Notes: generated by a model not told the origin, from the sequence alone. A DNA stretch of 29,583 nt from JADHTT01 sp964633845 (GCA_964633845.1 CAZWLA010000014.1:1-29583); one strand, 5' to 3'. Positions 7,053 through 16,644 are shown, counted from the first letter of the stretch. Numbers and translations: made by a program.

Positions 7053-7847
7053 ATGAAATATAATAATGAAGAAAATGGTGAGCTATCAAGATTAAATAAA
7101 TTCATTTCTCATAATACAAAATATAGTAGAAGAGAAGCAGATAAATTAATAGAAGAGGGTAGAGTATCATTAAACAATACAGTTGTAACTAATATGGCAA
7201 CAAAAGTAAGTAATGATGATATTATTGAAATTGACAATAAAAAAATATGGCACAATCCAAATAAACAATATACAGTTATAGTTTATAATAAACAAAAAGG
7301 TGAATTAGTAACTAAAAATGATCCTAGAGGAAGAAAAACTATATTTGATTCAATATCAAAACAATATAAGCATTTTACACCTATTGGTAGATTAGATTAT
7401 AATAGTGAAGGGGTATTGCTTTTAACTGATTCAGTAGATGTAGTAAATAAACTTATGCATTCAAATCTAGAAAGAACATATAAGCTAAAAGTTAATGGCA
7501 ATATCACGGATGATATTATTGATGCTATGGAAAGAGGTATGGAGCTTACAGATGCAACAAAAGGTGCACATAGTCATACAGAGATTACAAGTATGACTTT
7601 TGAGCCATTCGTTGGCTACCAAATACAAACAAATAATAGCAACTATTCAAAACTAAAAGTTAAAATTGCTGAAGGTAAAAATAGAGAACTTAGAAGATTC
7701 TTTGGTCATTTTGATCTTGATATAGTAGACCTTAAAAGATTAGATTTTGGAGGTATTTCATTAAATGCACTCCCATCTGGAAAGCATAGATTTTTATCAA
7801 AAGAGGAATATAGAAACCTTAGAGACTTTCTTAGTTCTCAGGATTAA
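7053..7847 (+). CDS. RsuA/RluB-family rRNA pseudouridine synthase
   Basis: The 264-residue protein has an N-terminal S4 RNA-binding domain (about residues 12-60, SRLNKFISHNTKYSRREADKL) and an RsuA-type catalytic domain. The catalytic aspartate is Asp115 in GRLDYNSEGVLLLT (112-125). A basic segment AEGKNRELRRFF follows later, as in RluB/RluE/RsuA. It isomerises a specific uridine in ribosomal RNA; which site (RluB position in 23S or RsuA position in 16S) cannot be told with confidence. The ATG follows the kdsD stop directly with no intervening base, so translation is probably coupled. Residues 135-200 are Asn/Ser/Thr-rich compared with close homologues, in line with the AT-rich genome. Confidence 0.88.
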   Translation: MKYNNEENGELSRLNKFISHNTKYSRREADKLIEEGRVSLNNTVVTNMATKVSNDDIIEIDNKKIWHNPNKQYTVIVYNKQKGELVTKNDPRGRKTIFDSISKQYKHFTPIGRLDYNSEGVLLLTDSVDVVNKLMHSNLERTYKLKVNGNITDDIIDAMERGMELTDATKGAHSHTEITSMTFEPFVGYQIQTNNSNYSKLKVKIAEGKNRELRRFFGHFDLDIVDLKRLDFGGISLNALPSGKHRFLSKEEYRNLRDFLSSQD

Positions 7848-7852
7848 ATATA

Positions 7853-9031
7853 TTGACCTCTTTAGCTCAAATATTAAGGCCAAAATCCTTAGAAGAATTT
7901 GTTGGTCAAAAACATATCTTAAACACTAACAATGCACTTTATAAGTTAATAAAGTCTAGACAGATACCACATATGTTTTTTTATGGTAAACCTGGTACTG
8001 GAAAAACAACATTAGCAAAAATTATTGCTACATATAGTGATCTTGACTTTTATAGCTTTAATGCTACATCTTTAAAAATAGAGCAATTAAGAGAAATATT
8101 TAAAAGATACCATAATAGCCTCTCTAAGCCATTGATTTTTATAGATGAGATACATAGGCTAAGTAAAACACAACAAGAGGTTTTACTTCCAGTTATGGAA
8201 GATTATAGTGCTATTATTATGGGTGCAAGTACAGATAACCCACATTTTGCTTTAACAGCAGCAATCATATCTAGAAGTTTTATATATGAATTTAAAGCAT
8301 TAGACTATGAAGATCAAGAAATTATAATTGAAAAAGCATATGAAAAAAAAGAGTTCAGTATATCTAGTGAAGCCAAAGAATACTTAATAAATTCTAGTGG
8401 AGGAGATGCAAGGGCATTACTTAATTTATTAGAATTTTCTTTGAAAATAGATACAAATATTACACTAGATACTTTGCAACAAATAAGAAGAAATCCAATA
8501 AATGAATCTACTAGTCTAGCAACAACTCATTATGACTTGGCAAGTGCAATGATAAAGTCTTTGAGAGGTAGTGATATAGATGCATCATTATATTATTTAG
8601 GGCGATTAATTGATGGTGGTGAGAGTGTAGATTTTATTACTAGAAGACTTACTATATTCGCAAGTGAAGATATTGGTAATGCAAATCCAAATGCATTAAA
8701 TATAGCAACAAATACAATGCTTTCTTGTAATAAAATTGGATACCCAGAATCAAAAATTATACTAGGTCAGTGTGTAGTATATTTAGCTTCTTGTCCAAAA
8801 TCAAATAGTTCATATAAAGCTATAAATGAAGCATTACAATATGTAAAAGATGGTAAAATATCCAATATCCCGGAACATATAAGAGATAATCATAGTGGCT
8901 ATAAAAATCCACATGATTATAATGGATATATAGAACAGTTGTATTTTGATCAAAATGTTAATTTTTATAATAGTTCAAATATAGGATATGAGAAAACACT
9001 TAACGAGTGGGTTAACAAGATAAAACAATAA
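7853..9031 (+). CDS. rarA: Replication-associated recombination protein RarA/MgsA (AAA+ ATPase)
   Basis: RarA (MgsA, Mgs1/WRNIP1 family) is a clamp-loader-like AAA+ ATPase acting at stalled replication forks. It starts MTSLAQILRPKSLEEFVGQ, the usual N-terminus, with Walker A GKPGTGKT at 45-52, Walker B LIFIDEIHR near 94-102, sensor 1 GASTDNP at 124-130 and the SRSF arginine finger region at 140-143. The C-terminal part (about 230-392) carries the tetramerisation/MgsA domain, including DFITRRLTIFASEDIG and the PEHIRDNHS segment. The start codon is TTG, five bases after the preceding stop, with AGGA in the end of that gene. Length 392 is normal. Confidence 0.95.
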   Translation: MTSLAQILRPKSLEEFVGQKHILNTNNALYKLIKSRQIPHMFFYGKPGTGKTTLAKIIATYSDLDFYSFNATSLKIEQLREIFKRYHNSLSKPLIFIDEIHRLSKTQQEVLLPVMEDYSAIIMGASTDNPHFALTAAIISRSFIYEFKALDYEDQEIIIEKAYEKKEFSISSEAKEYLINSSGGDARALLNLLEFSLKIDTNITLDTLQQIRRNPINESTSLATTHYDLASAMIKSLRGSDIDASLYYLGRLIDGGESVDFITRRLTIFASEDIGNANPNALNIATNTMLSCNKIGYPESKIILGQCVVYLASCPKSNSSYKAINEALQYVKDGKISNIPEHIRDNHSGYKNPHDYNGYIEQLYFDQNVNFYNSSNIGYEKTLNEWVNKIKQ

Positions 9032-9040
9032 AGGTAATAT

Positions 9041-10924
9041 GTGAATAATTATGATGTAATTGTTGTTGGAGGAGGGCATGCAGGTATTGAAGCTGCATTA
9101 AGTTCTGCTAGAATGGGCAAAAAAACGTTATTAATAACAATGCTTGTAGAGCAAATAGGAGCGGCATCTTGTAACCCAGCTATTGGTGGTTTAGCAAAGG
9201 GGCATTTGGTCCGAGAAGTAGATGCTCTTGGTGGACAGATGGGACTTTGTACAGATGCTACAGGTATTCAATTTAGAGTATTAAATGCTTCTAAAGGAGC
9301 TGCGGTTCAAGGAAGTCGTGCTCAAATTGATATGGATAAGTATAGAGCATATATGAAAAATATATGTCTAAATACACCTAATTTAGATGTATATCAAGAT
9401 GAAGTAAGTGATGTTATTATTGAAGACAATATTGCTTGCGGTGTTTTGACAAAACTAGGAGAAGAGTTTAGGTCTAAAAAAACTATATTAACGACTGGTA
9501 CATTTATGAAAGGGTTAATTCATATTGGAGAAAAACAATACCCAGCAGGTCGTGCTTGGGAGCAGCCATCTACGACATTATCTGATAAGCTAAGAGAATT
9601 AGACTTTAAAGTGGGAAGACTTAAAACTGGAACGCCAGCAAGAATAAACGCAAACTCGATTGATTTTGATAAAATGGAAGCGCATGGTGGTGATGAAAAG
9701 CCATTACCATTTAGTTTTAGGACAAATAAGGAAGAGTTTAATCCAACACAATTACCATGCTATATTACCTATACAAATGAAGGTACACATACAGTAATTA
9801 GAGATAATTTTGATAGAGCACCAATGTTTACAGGTCAAATTGAAGGTACTGGTCCAAGATATTGTCCAAGTATAGAGGATAAGGTAAGTAGATTTAGTGA
9901 GAGAAATAGGCATCAATTATTTTTGGAACCACAAACACTTAGCGCGGAAGAGTATTATATAAATGGTCTTAGTTCATCGTTACCAATTGATGTACAAAAG
10001 ACTAAAATACATTCAATTGAAGGGTTAGAAAATGCTAAGATTGTTAGATATGCATATGCAATTGAATATGATTATATTGATCCTACTGAGCTAAAGCATA
10101 CATTAGAAACAAAAAAGATAGATAGTCTATATTTTGCTGGTCAGATTAATGCTACTACTGGATATGAAGAAGCAGCAGCACAAGGTTTGATAGCTGGAAT
10201 TAATGCGGCATTATCAATTGATGATAAAGAGCCATTTATACTTAGACGTGATGAATCATATATTGGTGTACTTATAGATGATTTAGTTACAAAAGGGACA
10301 AGTGAACCATATAGAATGTTTACAAGTAGAGCAGAGTATAGACTTTTATTAAGGGAAGAGAGTGCTGATCTAAGATTAAGTAAATATGGATACCAATTTG
10401 GACTTATTGATGATAGTACACATAAAAAAGTACAGCATAAAGATAAAACTATAAAAGATTCAGTTGAATTTATGTCAAATGAATGGTTTACTCCTAAAAA
10501 AGAAAACTTGGCATTATTAAAGCAATTAGGTGAAGATAAAATATCTGATAGAACATTACTAATTGATGTAGTTGGTAGAAATACAATTACTAAAGAGAAA
10601 TTTGATGCTCTTGTACCATCTTTAGTATATCTTGATGATTACCTAAAAGAGCAAGTGATTATTGAGGCTAAATATTTTAGGTATGTGGCTAAACAACAAA
10701 GACAAATAGATAAAATGAAAAAAATGTTAAAGCTTACGATACCAGAAGATTTCATATATGATAATGTTCCTGGTTTATCCTCAGAAGTAATTGAAAAGCT
10801 TAAGAAATTCAACCCACCAACACTATATAATGCAAGTTGTATTAGTGGTGTAACACCAAGTGCAGTAGATATTTTACATTTAAATATTGACATGCAACGA
10901 AGAGCAAAAGAGAAAGGTAATTAA
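9041..10924 (+). CDS. mnmG: tRNA uridine-5-carboxymethylaminomethyl modification enzyme MnmG (GidA)
   Basis: MnmG with MnmE installs cmnm5U at the wobble position of several tRNAs, using FAD and methylene-THF. The FAD-binding GGGHAGIEAA is at residues 10-19, the redox cysteine is in CNPAIGG (44-50), and TGTFMKGLIHIGEKQYPAGR, GRLKTGTPARI and the C-terminal GATTGYEEAAAQGL-like and RLLLREESADLRL segments follow in family order. 627 residues is standard. The start is GTG with AAAGG seven bases upstream. The gene ends four bases before a conserved protein of unknown function. No mnmE is in the window. Confidence 0.97.
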   Translation: MNNYDVIVVGGGHAGIEAALSSARMGKKTLLITMLVEQIGAASCNPAIGGLAKGHLVREVDALGGQMGLCTDATGIQFRVLNASKGAAVQGSRAQIDMDKYRAYMKNICLNTPNLDVYQDEVSDVIIEDNIACGVLTKLGEEFRSKKTILTTGTFMKGLIHIGEKQYPAGRAWEQPSTTLSDKLRELDFKVGRLKTGTPARINANSIDFDKMEAHGGDEKPLPFSFRTNKEEFNPTQLPCYITYTNEGTHTVIRDNFDRAPMFTGQIEGTGPRYCPSIEDKVSRFSERNRHQLFLEPQTLSAEEYYINGLSSSLPIDVQKTKIHSIEGLENAKIVRYAYAIEYDYIDPTELKHTLETKKIDSLYFAGQINATTGYEEAAAQGLIAGINAALSIDDKEPFILRRDESYIGVLIDDLVTKGTSEPYRMFTSRAEYRLLLREESADLRLSKYGYQFGLIDDSTHKKVQHKDKTIKDSVEFMSNEWFTPKKENLALLKQLGEDKISDRTLLIDVVGRNTITKEKFDALVPSLVYLDDYLKEQVIIEAKYFRYVAKQQRQIDKMKKMLKLTIPEDFIYDNVPGLSSEVIEKLKKFNPPTLYNASCISGVTPSAVDILHLNIDMQRRAKEKGN

Positions 10925-10928
10925 GTAG

Positions 10929-11786
10929 ATGAAAGTATATATCTATGCAAGTAGTGGTCATGCATTTGGACTTGAAAATGTGAGAAGATGTTCTGCAATA
11001 TATAAGGAACTTGAGGAGTTTAATCCAACTTTAGCAACCGCAGATTATAGAGCAGCAACATTTGCAAAAAGCGAATTAGGTGTTAAAATAGGACTAGGGG
11101 TAGATATTATTGGAAACCTTCCTCATATGATGGAAAAAGGTGATATTCTAATTTATGATAGTGATGAGCCTAGCCAAACGATGCAAGATCACATGAAAGA
11201 TTATTGTACATTACTTTATAGAGTAGGTGAAGATATTGACATGAGTATTGTTGATCAAGAATTTTTTGATCATGATGGATCGATAGAAAGGGAAAAAGCA
11301 TTTTTCTTTGCTGATGATGACTATTCAAATGAGATTTTAAGACTTTGTGAGGGTCAGGAGAAACAATCTTTATCAATACTCTGGGGACATTACTTTTTCT
11401 TCAAAAATGAGCAGCCAATATTGGATTGCTTTGATGAGGTTATTGAAGAAGAGGAATATGCACAGACTATTAAAACTACAAAGTACTTACTTACTTCATC
11501 TGTAAATGCAGCATTGGAATCATTAGCAAGTGGTAACCATCCTGTATTTTATAAAAGAATAGATAAGGATATACAAAATTATGATTTGATATCTAAACAT
11601 GCTATACCTGAGGTAGACGGAGATAATATGACAGAAATTAGTAATAACTTTGACAATATTATTAAAAACTATCCCAATACAAATACAATCAATAAAGTTG
11701 ATTTAACATCTATTAAAGATGAAATAGCACCTATATTAGAAAAATTCAAACATATATATGCAGCATTAGATTATAAAGATCAATAA
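10929..11786 (+). CDS. Conserved protein of unknown function, possible GT-B/PseG-like N-terminal fold
   Basis: A 285-residue soluble-looking protein with no signal peptide or membrane segment. It opens MKVYIYASSGHAFGLENVRRC, reminiscent of the GHxxRC opening of PseG/SpsG/MurG-type GT-B proteins, then ADYRAATFAKSELG, and DILIYDSDEPSQ at about 72-83, which in that fold would sit at the end of the first Rossmann domain. The middle is acidic (DDDYSNEILRL; EEEEYAQ). The C-terminal 60 residues (NNFDNIIKNYPNTN to the end) look helical. I do not recognise a characterised family and assign no function. It sits between mnmG and era, four and nine bases away, an arrangement that suggests co-transcription. 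A surface-sugar role is only a guess from the N-terminal resemblance. Confidence 0.7.
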   Translation: MKVYIYASSGHAFGLENVRRCSAIYKELEEFNPTLATADYRAATFAKSELGVKIGLGVDIIGNLPHMMEKGDILIYDSDEPSQTMQDHMKDYCTLLYRVGEDIDMSIVDQEFFDHDGSIEREKAFFFADDDYSNEILRLCEGQEKQSLSILWGHYFFFKNEQPILDCFDEVIEEEEYAQTIKTTKYLLTSSVNAALESLASGNHPVFYKRIDKDIQNYDLISKHAIPEVDGDNMTEISNNFDNIIKNYPNTNTINKVDLTSIKDEIAPILEKFKHIYAALDYKDQ

Positions 11787-11795
11787 GAAAGGATT

Positions 11796-12698
11796 ATGAT
11801 GACAAAATGTGGTTATGTAGCAACAGTAGGTAGACCAAATGCTGGTAAAAGCTCACTTCTAAATTGGTTAATAGGTGAAAAAATTGCAATGGTTTCACAT
11901 AAAGCTAATGCAACAAGAAAGAGATCAAATATAATTGCAATGCATCAAGGTATAAATGATGAAGATGAATCACAAATAATCTTTGTAGATACTCCTGGTA
12001 TCCATGAAAAAGAAAAGTTGATAAACCAATTTATGCTTGATGAAGCTCTTAAAGCAATAGGAGATTGTGATTTAATATTATTTCTAGCTCCAGTAACAGA
12101 TAAAATAGAGCATTATCAAGATTTTTTAAAGAGAAATAAGAAAAATACAAAACATATAGTTGTACTAACTAAAACAGACTTTGTAATGCCAGAAGAGGTG
12201 CTTGATAAAATGGCAGAATACAAACAGTTTGAAGATCAATATGAAAAAATAATACCAATATCAATAAAAAAGGGTCAAAAGCAAAACTATATACTGGATG
12301 CTGTTGTTGAACTTCTACCGCAGTCACCATATTTATACGATACAGAGATTTTAACTACTGATCATGTTAGAGATATCTATAAAGAATTTATTCGTGAGTC
12401 TGTATTTGAAAATATTAGTGATGAGATACCTTATGAGACAGATGTAAAGATTGAAAAAGTTACGGAAAAATCAGATATAGATGTAATAAAAGCTATGATT
12501 ATAGTTGAAAAATCTAGTCAAAAAGGTATGATTATTGGTAAAGGGGCATCAGCTATAAAAAGGATAGGGAAGGATGCAAGAAAAAAAATAGAAAAACTTA
12601 GTGGTAAAAAAGTATTTTTAGAACTTTTTGTTTCTGTAAAAAAAGGTTGGACAAAAAATAAAACAGGCCTAAAAGAGATGGGGTATGAAATCGACTAA
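11796..12698 (+). CDS. era: GTPase Era
   Basis: Essential GTPase that binds the 3' end of 16S rRNA during 30S maturation. G1 is GRPNAGKS (12-19), G2 lies around ATRKRS (39-44), G3 is DTPG (65-68), G4 is TKTD (125-128). The C-terminal KH domain shows the GMIIGKGASAIKRIG motif (about 244-258) and ends with FVSVKKGW, which Era shares across bacteria. 300 residues is normal. Two ATGs are adjacent; AAAGGA is two bases before the first and five before the second, so translation may begin at 11799. The RsmA in this window acts on the same 16S region that Era binds, a functional echo within one operon-like block. The 3' end overlaps the next gene by 14 bases. Confidence 0.97.
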   Translation: MMTKCGYVATVGRPNAGKSSLLNWLIGEKIAMVSHKANATRKRSNIIAMHQGINDEDESQIIFVDTPGIHEKEKLINQFMLDEALKAIGDCDLILFLAPVTDKIEHYQDFLKRNKKNTKHIVVLTKTDFVMPEEVLDKMAEYKQFEDQYEKIIPISIKKGQKQNYILDAVVELLPQSPYLYDTEILTTDHVRDIYKEFIRESVFENISDEIPYETDVKIEKVTEKSDIDVIKAMIIVEKSSQKGMIIGKGASAIKRIGKDARKKIEKLSGKKVFLELFVSVKKGWTKNKTGLKEMGYEID

Positions 12699-13494
12699 GC
12701 TGCTAGATATTGAGCATATTGTCTCAATAGAGAAATCTGTATCTGAAGAGATAAGTAAATCAAATTTATTTAATTTTTTTAAAACAAATATCATTCAAGA
12801 TGATATAGTATTTGATAAAGATACAGTTATTTTCTATACCTTCATAAAAAGAATAAATAGATACAACATATTTATCATCCAAAATCAAACAAATCAAAAC
12901 ATATCAATAACGCCACATATATTTAGTGTAAAATATATTACTAACAAAAGTGAAGGGGTAGATCTGTATATAACAGATAAGTTTTTTGTATTATATTGTA
13001 ATGGTCAGCTGCAATGCTTCAAAGCTATAGAAGGTGATAAAATATCATCTGATGATATTGAAAACTATATTAGTAGTCATGTAGATATTCAGGTTGATAA
13101 TATATATACTATAGATAATAATCAATTTGAAGCTATTAAAAAAGAGTATGTAAAAAGCTATAGTAAGGTTAAGAAACTTAACAAATTACAACAAAGGTCA
13201 AATTCTAGCAAATGGTTATTATTAGCTATAGTATCCATATTATTAATTTCCTATATATATTACTTTATGAAAACTAGTGATATTCATAAAGAAGAGAAGT
13301 GTATGAGAATAGAAACAGAAAAGATAGTACTTCCAACAATAACAGCTGTTATTGATAATAGTATCTTAATAAATGGAATGTGGTATGATGTAAAACAAAA
13401 GTATAAAGAATATACGATTGAGAGTATGAATTCAGATCAAATAATTCTAATAAAGGATAAGAAAAAATATCCAATAAGGATTAGTAATGAATAG
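12685..13494 (+). CDS. Bitopic membrane protein of a type II secretion/competence-like module (CtsX-like position)
   Basis: A 269-residue protein with a cytoplasmic-looking N-terminal domain (1-172), a single transmembrane helix (about 177-194) after a basic stretch (KVKKLNKLQQR), and a short extracytoplasmic C-terminal domain. The last 50 residues (PTITAVIDNSILINGMWYDV onward, 217-266) have the short beta-strand pattern of GspC/PilP periplasmic domains: a hydrophobic repeat, an ING-W turn and a closing IILIKDKKKYPI strand. That likeness is by eye. In Campylobacter jejuni the bitopic CtsX is encoded directly before the ATPase CtsE and polytopic CtsF of the DNA-uptake system; the position here is the same. 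The gene overlaps era by 14 bases and the ATPase gene by eight, so all are probably co-translated. Sequence divergence makes the identity provisional. Confidence 0.6.
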   Translation: MKSTKLLDIEHIVSIEKSVSEEISKSNLFNFFKTNIIQDDIVFDKDTVIFYTFIKRINRYNIFIIQNQTNQNISITPHIFSVKYITNKSEGVDLYITDKFFVLYCNGQLQCFKAIEGDKISSDDIENYISSHVDIQVDNIYTIDNNQFEAIKKEYVKSYSKVKKLNKLQQRSNSSKWLLLAIVSILLISYIYYFMKTSDIHKEEKCMRIETEKIVLPTITAVIDNSILINGMWYDVKQKYKEYTIESMNSDQIILIKDKKKYPIRISNE

Positions 13495-14887
13495 AAAAGA
13501 GATTAGTGATTATATTATAGACTATTCATTATCACAAAAGATTAATAAAAGCCTACTTCAATCTAAACAAATATTGCCAATATATAAAGAACAGCTATAT
13601 ACACTAGTAGCTGCAACAAATGAGGATGAAAGAGCTTATCTTGAATCAATTTTCAATACACCAATTAAATTTATTATTTATTCAAAAAGAGAGTTACTAT
13701 ATGCCTTAAGCATGATTGATACGAAGCAATCAATATATGATTTAATATATAGTTCACTAAATTCAAAAGATGATGATGCTAAGTCATATACTCAAGAGCT
13801 TATAGAAAAAATATTAGAACTGTCTATTATGAAAGAGGCTAGTGATATACATTTTGAAACTAAAGATGATGGATTATATATACGAATTAGAATAGATGGG
13901 AAATTGGAGAAGTTATTTAAATTTGATTTGCAAATCTATCCATTAATAAGCTCAGTAATTAAAATATTTTCATCATTGGATATATCTCAAAAATGGTTAC
14001 CACAAGATGGTAGATTTTCAAAAATCATTGATCAGATGGAATATGATTTTAGAGTCTCTGTTTTACCAATAATTACAGGTGAATCTATAGTGGTGAGGAT
14101 ATTAGATAATACAAAAACACAACAAAATATAAATACACTCGGACTATCTGTTGATAATTTAACTACAATACAAAAAAAGATACAAGCTAATTCTGGAATC
14201 ATTCTTGTTACTGGACCTACAGGTAGCGGGAAAACAACTACATTATATTCAATTTTAAAAGAACTAAACCAAAGTTCAAAAAAAATAATTACTGTAGAAG
14301 ATCCAGTTGAATATCAAATGGAAAATATCCAACAAGTGAATATAAATGATGAGATAGGACTTACATTTAGTGATGTATTAAAAAATATATTAAGACAAGA
14401 CCCTGATATTTTAATGATAGGTGAGATTAGAGATGAGTATTCATTGAAAATTGCCATGCAAGCTGCACTTACTGGCCACCTTGTCCTTGCTACAATACAT
14501 ACAAATAGTGCGATTAGTACAATTGATAGACTAATTGACCTTAATAGCCAACCTTATTTAGTAGCTTCAACAGTTAAAACTATTATATCTCAACGACTTA
14601 TTAGAAAGCTATGTGATAAGTGTAAAGAGAAAATTGAGCTTAAAAGTGAGTTTTTTTATAAATCAAATGGTTGTATTAAATGTAATTTGACTGGATATAA
14701 AGGACGAGAGATTATCTCTGAAGTGCTTGATGTAGATGATAAGATGGCTACCTTAATTAGAAATGAAAAATATGATGATATGGTTCAATATACTAATACT
14801 AAAGGTTTTATATCAATATATGAAAATGGAATTAGTAAGGCTAAATCTGGAATCACATCAATTGAGGAGATATATAGTATTTCTTAA
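13487..14887 (+). CDS. GspE/PilB-family secretion or competence ATPase (CtsE-like)
   Basis: Hexameric ATPase that powers assembly of a type II secretion or DNA-uptake pseudopilus at the inner membrane. Residues 105-210 form the N2 domain (ASDIHFE at 118-124, RIRIDGKLE, PQDGRFS). Walker A is GPTGSGKT (243-250), the Asp box is around TVEDPVEYQ (269-277), Walker B is DPDILMIGEIRD (305-316) and the His box is TGHLVLATIHTN (329-340). Four cysteines at 376, 379, 396 and 399 form the zinc-binding C-domain seen in extension ATPases and absent from the retraction ATPase PilT. At 466 residues it lacks most of the extra N1 region of PilB. The neighbours are a bitopic protein and a GspF. Competence is favoured over protein secretion by analogy with Campylobacter CtsE, without proof. 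Confidence 0.9.
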   Translation: MNRKEISDYIIDYSLSQKINKSLLQSKQILPIYKEQLYTLVAATNEDERAYLESIFNTPIKFIIYSKRELLYALSMIDTKQSIYDLIYSSLNSKDDDAKSYTQELIEKILELSIMKEASDIHFETKDDGLYIRIRIDGKLEKLFKFDLQIYPLISSVIKIFSSLDISQKWLPQDGRFSKIIDQMEYDFRVSVLPIITGESIVVRILDNTKTQQNINTLGLSVDNLTTIQKKIQANSGIILVTGPTGSGKTTTLYSILKELNQSSKKIITVEDPVEYQMENIQQVNINDEIGLTFSDVLKNILRQDPDILMIGEIRDEYSLKIAMQAALTGHLVLATIHTNSAISTIDRLIDLNSQPYLVASTVKTIISQRLIRKLCDKCKEKIELKSEFFYKSNGCIKCNLTGYKGREIISEVLDVDDKMATLIRNEKYDDMVQYTNTKGFISIYENGISKAKSGITSIEEIYSIS

Positions 14888-14901
14888 CTATATCAAGCTA
14901 T

Positions 14902-16086
14902 ATGACAAAATATAAAGTATCATATCAAGAAAATCAAAAACTAAAAATAAAAGTTTTTAATAATAAACAGGAACTACCAGATAATATTATAGCTATTCAA
15001 GAAATTAAACCATTTAGTTTGGATATGTCATTATTTACAAAAAGAATAAAACAAGATGAGATATACAACCTATTTAATGAGATAAATATGATGCTTAAGT
15101 CAGGACTACAGCTTTTGGATGTACTTGAAATTTCAATAGATACATATGATAAAAATAGTAGAATATATGATATTCTTAATTCTATGCTAAATGCATTAAG
15201 AAATGGAACCCCAATATATAAAGCATTAGATAGATTTAAAGATCAAATAGGAAGTTTACCAGTTGCATTTATTAAACTAGGAGAGAATAAAGGAAATATT
15301 ACTGATTCTATTGATTCTTTATGTATAGTTTTAGAGGTGGAATCTAAAAATACAAAGAAGATAGTATCTAAATTACTTTATCCTATAACTCTTATAGTAT
15401 CACTTGTTTTAATGCTTATCGCTATGTTTGTATTGGTAATACCAGAATTTGAGCAGATATTTAATCAATTAGATAGTAAATTACCTTCAATCACTTTAAT
15501 ATTATTGGCTTTAAAATCGTTTCTTTTAGATTTTGGTATAGTGATTTTATTAGTTTTAACACTAATACTGTTGATAGTTAATATTACATATAAATACTAC
15601 GATAATTTTAAATATAAAATAGATAAAATACTACTAGTTAAAATACCATTGCTAAGTAAACTTATTTTTATGAGTAATGTATATAGATTTTTTTTAGTAT
15701 TAAAAGTACTTGTAAACTCTGGATATAAATTACAAATAGCATTAATAAATTCTAAGATAGTTATAGAAAATAGTTATTTGTTAAATAAGATAGAAATTAT
15801 AATTAACAGTATAGAAAGTGGTAAAGATATTGGTCAATCATTTAAGAAGGCTGATATATTTGATCCTTTTATTGTAAGGTTATTGATAGTATCGCAACAT
15901 AGTAATATGCAATTAGGTGTATTGGAAAAAATAGAATTAGTATACTATGATAGATTGAATCAAAGTATGAATCGATTTTCTAAAATTTTAGAACCACTAT
16001 TAGTTGGAATATTAGGAGCTATAGTATTATTTATAGTTTTAGCAGTATTGCTACCAATGTGGGAAATGAATATTATATTAAGGTAA
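14902..16086 (+). CDS. GspF/PilC-family inner-membrane platform protein (CtsF-like)
   Basis: 394-residue polytopic platform protein for a type II secretion/type IV pilus-like machine. Two T2SSF cytoplasmic domains are present: residues about 50-155 (LFNEINMMLKSGLQLLDVLE; FIKLGENKGNI) and about 255-360 (FFLVLKVLVNSGYKLQIALI). Transmembrane helices lie near 159-181, 210-229 and 366-388, the standard topology. The gene starts 14 bases after the ATPase stop with a poor Shine-Dalgarno, suggesting coupling. folE follows three bases after its stop. The secretin, pseudopilins and prepilin peptidase that such a system needs are not in the window. Confidence 0.9.
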   Translation: MTKYKVSYQENQKLKIKVFNNKQELPDNIIAIQEIKPFSLDMSLFTKRIKQDEIYNLFNEINMMLKSGLQLLDVLEISIDTYDKNSRIYDILNSMLNALRNGTPIYKALDRFKDQIGSLPVAFIKLGENKGNITDSIDSLCIVLEVESKNTKKIVSKLLYPITLIVSLVLMLIAMFVLVIPEFEQIFNQLDSKLPSITLILLALKSFLLDFGIVILLVLTLILLIVNITYKYYDNFKYKIDKILLVKIPLLSKLIFMSNVYRFFLVLKVLVNSGYKLQIALINSKIVIENSYLLNKIEIIINSIESGKDIGQSFKKADIFDPFIVRLLIVSQHSNMQLGVLEKIELVYYDRLNQSMNRFSKILEPLLVGILGAIVLFIVLAVLLPMWEMNIILR

Positions 16087-16089
16087 AAA

Positions 16090-16644
16090 ATGAAAAAAGC
16101 AGTTGAAGATATACTAGAGTTTATAGGTGAAGATAAGACAAGAGAAGGATTACTAGATACGCCAAAACGGGTTGAGAAGGCATGGAAATTTATGTGTGGC
16201 GGATATGATAAGGATCCAATAGACATTATTAACCAAGCACTTTTTACGACTACAAATGATGAGATGGTTGTAGTTAAGGATATAGAATTCTATTCAATGT
16301 GTGAACACCATATGTTACCAATTATAGGTAAAGCACATGTAGCATATATACCAGATGGTAAAGTGGTTGGATTAAGCAAGATACCTAGGGTAGTCGATGT
16401 ATATGCTAGAAGACTACAAATTCAAGAGCAGCTAACTGAACAAATAGCCGAAGCAATCAATGAAGCCATAGCACCAAAAGGTGTTGCAGTTGTAATTGAT
16501 GCTAGACATATGTGTATGGAGATGAGAGGTGTTGAAAAGATATGCTCTACTACGGTTACATCTGCTTTAAGAGGATTATTTAAGTCAAATAAAAAGACAA
16601 AAGATGAATTTCTTTCTATAATTCAATCAAGTTTTCATAAATAA
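16090..16644 (+). CDS. folE: GTP cyclohydrolase I (type IA, zinc-dependent)
   Basis: Catalyses GTP to 7,8-dihydroneopterin triphosphate, entering folate and queuosine-type pathways. The zinc site is complete: Cys71 in SMCEHH, His74 beside catalytic His73, and Cys142 in RHMCMEMRG, with His140 as the second catalytic histidine. Other signatures are TPKRVEKAW (24-32), VGLSKIPRVVDVYARRLQIQE and the closing STTVTSALRG. 184 residues is typical. AAGG sits seven bases before the ATG, which comes three bases after the GspF stop. Because this enzyme needs zinc and is followed directly by a zinc-acquisition module, a shared response to zinc is tempting, but the downstream module has its own promoter. 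Confidence 0.97.
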   Translation: MKKAVEDILEFIGEDKTREGLLDTPKRVEKAWKFMCGGYDKDPIDIINQALFTTTNDEMVVVKDIEFYSMCEHHMLPIIGKAHVAYIPDGKVVGLSKIPRVVDVYARRLQIQEQLTEQIAEAINEAIAPKGVAVVIDARHMCMEMRGVEKICSTTVTSALRGLFKSNKKTKDEFLSIIQSSFHK

